From Hyphomonas beringensis (GTDB taxonomy: Bacteria > Pseudomonadota > Alphaproteobacteria > Caulobacterales > Hyphomonadaceae), in assembly GCF_000682755.1 (NCBI RefSeq), contig NZ_AWFF01000076.1, positions 1-64,000 on the forward strand: DNA of 64,000 nt. The letters run 5' to 3'. Shown here one piece after another: positions 61,494 to 64,000 of the stretch. The notes below the pieces were generated by a model that was given only the letters and a program-made list of their open reading frames with translations, was not told the DNA's origin and made no database searches. The first letter of the stretch is position 1. The number at the start of each line of letters is the position of its first letter. The position numbers and the translations under genes are program-made.

Positions 61494-63331
61494 GATTTTC
61501 CCTCCCCATGGTTCATGCCGTGATGGTCCATGGGCATATTCATCTGACCTGCCGGCATTTTTTCAGCTGGTGTCGTATCGTCTGCTGGCGGAATGACGCT
61601 GACGACCTGCATCATGCCAGCGTGCATGTGGTAAAGCAGATGGCAGTGGAACGCCCAGTCACCGACATGTTCTGCGGTGATGTCGACGCTGACCCTGTCT
61701 GCAGGCTTGACCGTTACTGTGTGCTTTCGAGGCATGTGATGACCACCGCCATTCACGAGATCGAAAAACATGCCGTGCAAATGGATCGGGTGTGGCATCA
61801 TTGTATCGTTTACGAGCGTCAGGCGAACACGTTCACCCTCGTAGAACTTGATTGACTCGGTTACCTCGGAGAATTTTACACCGTCGAACGACCACATGTA
61901 GCGTTCCATGTTCGACGTCAGATGAATGACAATTTCGCGGCCAGGCGGGCGATGGTCCTCATTCATGTCGAGCGCGCGAAGCTGGTTATAGGTGAGCGTG
62001 CGGTGGGGGACATCATCAAGCCCGAGACCGGGTTCGCCCAAGCGGCTCATCGTCATGCCTGATACTTTTGCGACACCGGGGCCGCGCTCTATATCTGCTT
62101 CGATCTTGACGGGCTGGACCGCCGGACCATGAGGATCGGGCATCATCGACATGGCACCCATGTCGTGGCCTTTCATGTCGTCCCCGGCCGTCGCGGTGTC
62201 CGGACCATGATCCATGCTCCCCATGCCTGACATGCCCGCCATGTCTCCATGGGCCATTCCCATGTCCCGCATGGTCAGCATGGGCACGGGACGAAGCGCA
62301 GGCGCATCGGCCCGCATACCGGCACGCGGGCCGAGCGTGGCGACGGCCTGGCCGGAGCGGTCGATCGATTCGGCAACAAAGGCGTAGGCGCGCGCTTCGG
62401 TCGGCGCGATGATGACATCATACGTCTCGGCCACGCCCATCTGGAACTCGTCGGTCTCAACCGGCTGGACATTCAGACCGTCGGCCTGGACCACCGTCAT
62501 CGGCAAGCCCGGGAGGCGGACATTGAAGAGGGTCATGGCGGAGGCGTTGATAATGCGCAGGCGAACCCGCTCGCCCGGCTGGAAGACCATATTGAAATTA
62601 TCGGCCGTCGAATGGCCATTGATCAGGTAGGTGTAGGTTTCGCCGGTCACGTCTGCGAGATCGCGCGGGCTCATTCGCATCTGCCCCCACATGCCGCCAA
62701 GCCCGGTTGGGTTCGACAGGGTCGGGCGGTTGAAATTCAGGCTCTCGGCATTCTTCTTGAGCTTGTCGAAGATCCGGTGCGGATGCGTGAAACTCCAGTC
62801 GCTGAGGACGAGCACATATTCCCGGTCATAAGCCACTGGATCTGTACCTGCCGGATCTATGACGATCGGACCGTAATGGCCGAGTTGTTCCTGCAGACCA
62901 GAATGGGAGTGATACCAGTAAGTGCCATTTTGCGGCACCTTGAACTGATATTTGAACGTTTCGCCCGGTTTGATGCCCGGGAAGCTGACGCCCGGCACGC
63001 CGTCCATATGGAAGGGGACAAGCAGTCCGTGCCAATGGATCGAGGTGTCTTCGGCAAGCCGGTTGGTGACGTTCATTGTAACGTCATCGCCCTCGCGCAA
63101 ACGCAAGAGCGGGCCGGGAAGTGTGCCATTGATTCCGGTTGCCATACCGACTTTGCCGTTGAGCCTGACCGGGAACTGCCCGATTTCGAGGTCGAAGCGC
63201 GTGCCCGAAAGTGAGGGCACACCAAGGTTTCCGTTGCTGGAAGATTTTGCCCAAGCGGGCAGGAGGCTGCTTGCCCCCCAGGCTGCGCCGGTGCCGAGCA
63301 CCGTCTGCAGCATATGTCGTCTGTTCAACAT
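61490..63331 (-). CDS. copA: CopA-type multicopper oxidase (PcoA family)
   Basis: 613 aa. A Tat-like signal (NRRHMLQTVLG) exports it folded. Three cupredoxin domains: type-2/3 motifs IHWHGLLVPFHMDG and WYHSHSGLQEQLG near the N-terminus, and HPIHLHGMFFDL plus AFHCHLLYHMHAGMM at the C-terminus (type-1/3 Cu ligands). A Met-rich insert of MAHGDMAGMSGMGSMDHG type (about 365-395) may bind Cu(I). It oxidises Cu(I) to the less toxic Cu(II). It follows the small exported gene by 58 bp. Confidence 0.94.
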   Translation of the reverse strand: MLNRRHMLQTVLGTGAAWGASSLLPAWAKSSSNGNLGVPSLSGTRFDLEIGQFPVRLNGKVGMATGINGTLPGPLLRLREGDDVTMNVTNRLAEDTSIHWHGLLVPFHMDGVPGVSFPGIKPGETFKYQFKVPQNGTYWYHSHSGLQEQLGHYGPIVIDPAGTDPVAYDREYVLVLSDWSFTHPHRIFDKLKKNAESLNFNRPTLSNPTGLGGMWGQMRMSPRDLADVTGETYTYLINGHSTADNFNMVFQPGERVRLRIINASAMTLFNVRLPGLPMTVVQADGLNVQPVETDEFQMGVAETYDVIIAPTEARAYAFVAESIDRSGQAVATLGPRAGMRADAPALRPVPMLTMRDMGMAHGDMAGMSGMGSMDHGPDTATAGDDMKGHDMGAMSMMPDPHGPAVQPVKIEADIERGPGVAKVSGMTMSRLGEPGLGLDDVPHRTLTYNQLRALDMNEDHRPPGREIVIHLTSNMERYMWSFDGVKFSEVTESIKFYEGERVRLTLVNDTMMPHPIHLHGMFFDLVNGGGHHMPRKHTVTVKPADRVSVDITAEHVGDWAFHCHLLYHMHAGMMQVVSVIPPADDTTPAEKMPAGQMNMPMDHHGMNHGEGKS

Positions 63332-63389
63332 AATCGTCTCCGTGAGGTGAATTTATGCAATCGGGCTGCTAATGCAGCGACGCACGAAA

Positions 63390-63785
63390 TCAGCTCAGGG
63401 AACGCACCTTTAATGTGACTGGCGTTTGTTGCAGCAGGTAACTTCGGACCTCAGGCCAGGGCGTGCGGACATTGACGACGCGCTTCCATGCGTGTTGCCA
63501 TGAGGGTGTAGCAAGCCCGATGGGCGTCGTATCGCCTGATACGTGCTGGACCGGGTTCGCCGTCTTGTCGGCTTGGGCGACCGTTGCTGTCTGAAGCTTG
63601 CAGTGATCAGTCTCATCATCGCAGGGCGCCTCAGGCCCATCGGCGGGCGCCTGGTGAGAATGAGCGGTGAACTCGGTTGCCATGCTGTTCGTCGCCGACA
63701 TATCGACGGGACACGCGCAGAGCACCTGCGACAGGCTGAAAAATACAGTCACGAGAGTTGCGACAACAAAGTTCATGACCACCAT
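63390..63785 (-). CDS. Small exported Cys/His-rich protein before the copA oxidase
   Basis: 131 aa; the ATG at 63785 is used, though an ATG at 63776 is equally plausible. A signal segment (ATLVTVFFSLSQVLCAC) precedes a region with CPVDMSAT, HSHQAPADG and CDDETDHCKL. It ends LLQQTPVTLKVRSLS, matching the C-terminal motif of the protein at 52497-52916. The start lies only 3 bp from a CsoR-like operator. It is the first gene of the copA-copB unit. Function unknown. Confidence 0.7.
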   Translation of the reverse strand: MVVMNFVVATLVTVFFSLSQVLCACPVDMSATNSMATEFTAHSHQAPADGPEAPCDDETDHCKLQTATVAQADKTANPVQHVSGDTTPIGLATPSWQHAWKRVVNVRTPWPEVRSYLLQQTPVTLKVRSLS

Positions 63786-63788
63786 TTA

Positions 63789-63804
63789 TACCCCACAGGG
63801 GTTT
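63789..63804. promoter_or_regulatory. CsoR-type operator at the head of the copA-copB unit
   Basis: The sequence TATACCCCACAGGGGTTTA has ACCCC and GGGGT arms with one side matching ATACCCC exactly and the other degenerate (GGGGTTT). On the minus strand the GGGG arm lies a few bases before the first start, as at csoR. It completes the set of four related sites in the copper island. Confidence 0.65.
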
Positions 63805-63904
63805 AAATCAATAAAGAACCTCTGAGCTCTCGAAATAGGCCTGTGCCGGGCAGAGCGAACGCACAACCACCGGATAAACTCTCGGCGAACAAGTATGCGA
63901 CGCG

Positions 63905-64000
63905 TTACACAAAGCGTTTCGCGCACAGACCCGCCCAATTATGATTGATCCAGGCCAGGAATGTTATTGGGGCGAGGTTCAGCAGTAGTGAAGGCGGGCC
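63905..64000 (-). CDS. Possible 3' end of an unidentified gene at the right edge
   Basis: The minus strand is open from the window edge to a TAA at 63905-63907, about 31 residues (LAWINHNWAGLCAKRFV at the end). No domain is recognised. It could be the tail of a transposase or another gene; the fragment is too short to decide, and chance opening is possible. Confidence 0.25.
   Translation of the reverse strand, partial: GPPSLLLNLAPITFLAWINHNWAGLCAKRFV

Noticed and set aside
60426-61523. 365-aa plus-strand frame opposite copB and the DUF2231 gene
   Set aside because: It spans two real minus-strand genes and has no protein-family pattern.
62249-63214. 321-aa plus-strand frame opposite the multicopper oxidase
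   Set aside because: His-rich only because it complements the oxidase's Met/His codons; no start signal.
1-64000. CRISPR array, integrase or full insertion sequence
   Set aside because: No regularly spaced repeats, no tyrosine or serine recombinase motifs and no complete transposase were found in either strand.

Overview
The window is a high-GC alphaproteobacterial accessory region, most likely part of an integrative conjugative element or conjugative plasmid. The Trb-type transfer genes, DUF736/ParB/ArdA block, DUF3363 relaxase and CopG-like partner are a combination known from Alphaproteobacteria. The metal genes look like those of marine or sewage-associated families such as Hyphomonadaceae, but this host guess is inference. 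No integrase, rRNA or complete tRNA is visible, so element borders lie outside or are not recognisable.

Region 1 (1-32484, mostly minus strand) is the conjugation module. From right to left it holds a tandem pair of DUF2285-type genes, ArdA anti-restriction, two small genes, a ParB-like protein, DUF736, an AlpA-like DNA-binding protein, TraF-like peptidase, relaxase, TraG coupling protein, CopG-like protein, trbB-C-D-E-J-L-F-G-I and the start of a DUF2274 gene. Most junctions are 4-11 bp overlaps, as in a tightly coupled operon. Two cargo blocks interrupt it. Between relaxase and traG lie a 1271-aa SIR2-like protein and, convergent to it, a two-gene pair whose products both carry HEPN-like R-x4-H motifs. 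Between the copG-like gene and trbB lies a helicase/PLD pair on the opposite strand that matches type I Mokosh anti-phage systems. Its kinase-like domain looks catalytically dead. The HEPN pair is the best candidate for an undescribed system.

Region 2 (32670-44721) is a divalent-metal and mercury island: a CDF exporter, a truncated methyltransferase-like gene, a MerR-family regulator with a clear 19-bp-spacer operator, a small His/Cys-rich exported protein, czcCBA-type efflux genes and a lipoprotein. It then has a decayed CDF pseudogene, merR, merT, merP, a merF/flavoprotein remnant, merA and a YnfA-family gene.

Region 3 (44792-63785, all minus strand) is a copper/silver island: two CusF-type proteins, a small membrane protein, cusABC, a small Cys/His/Met-rich exported protein, CsoR, a deleted MBL-rhodanese gene, DUF305, a K+-channel-like protein, an APC permease, DUF411, a copper P-type ATPase, a DUF5676-like protein, a DUF2231/His-rich/NTF2-like fusion, copB, copA multicopper oxidase and a second small exported protein. 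Four sites related to ATACCC-N-GGGTAT lie before csoR, DUF305, the DUF5676-like gene and the last small gene. They suggest one CsoR-type regulon split into four transcription units.

The island mixes intact operons with scars (CDF, merF/flavoprotein, MBL-rhodanese, methyltransferase), which points to repeated recombination of metal cassettes on a transmissible, defence-loaded element. Coordinates, frames and motifs come from direct reading; family names come from remembered motifs, not database searches.
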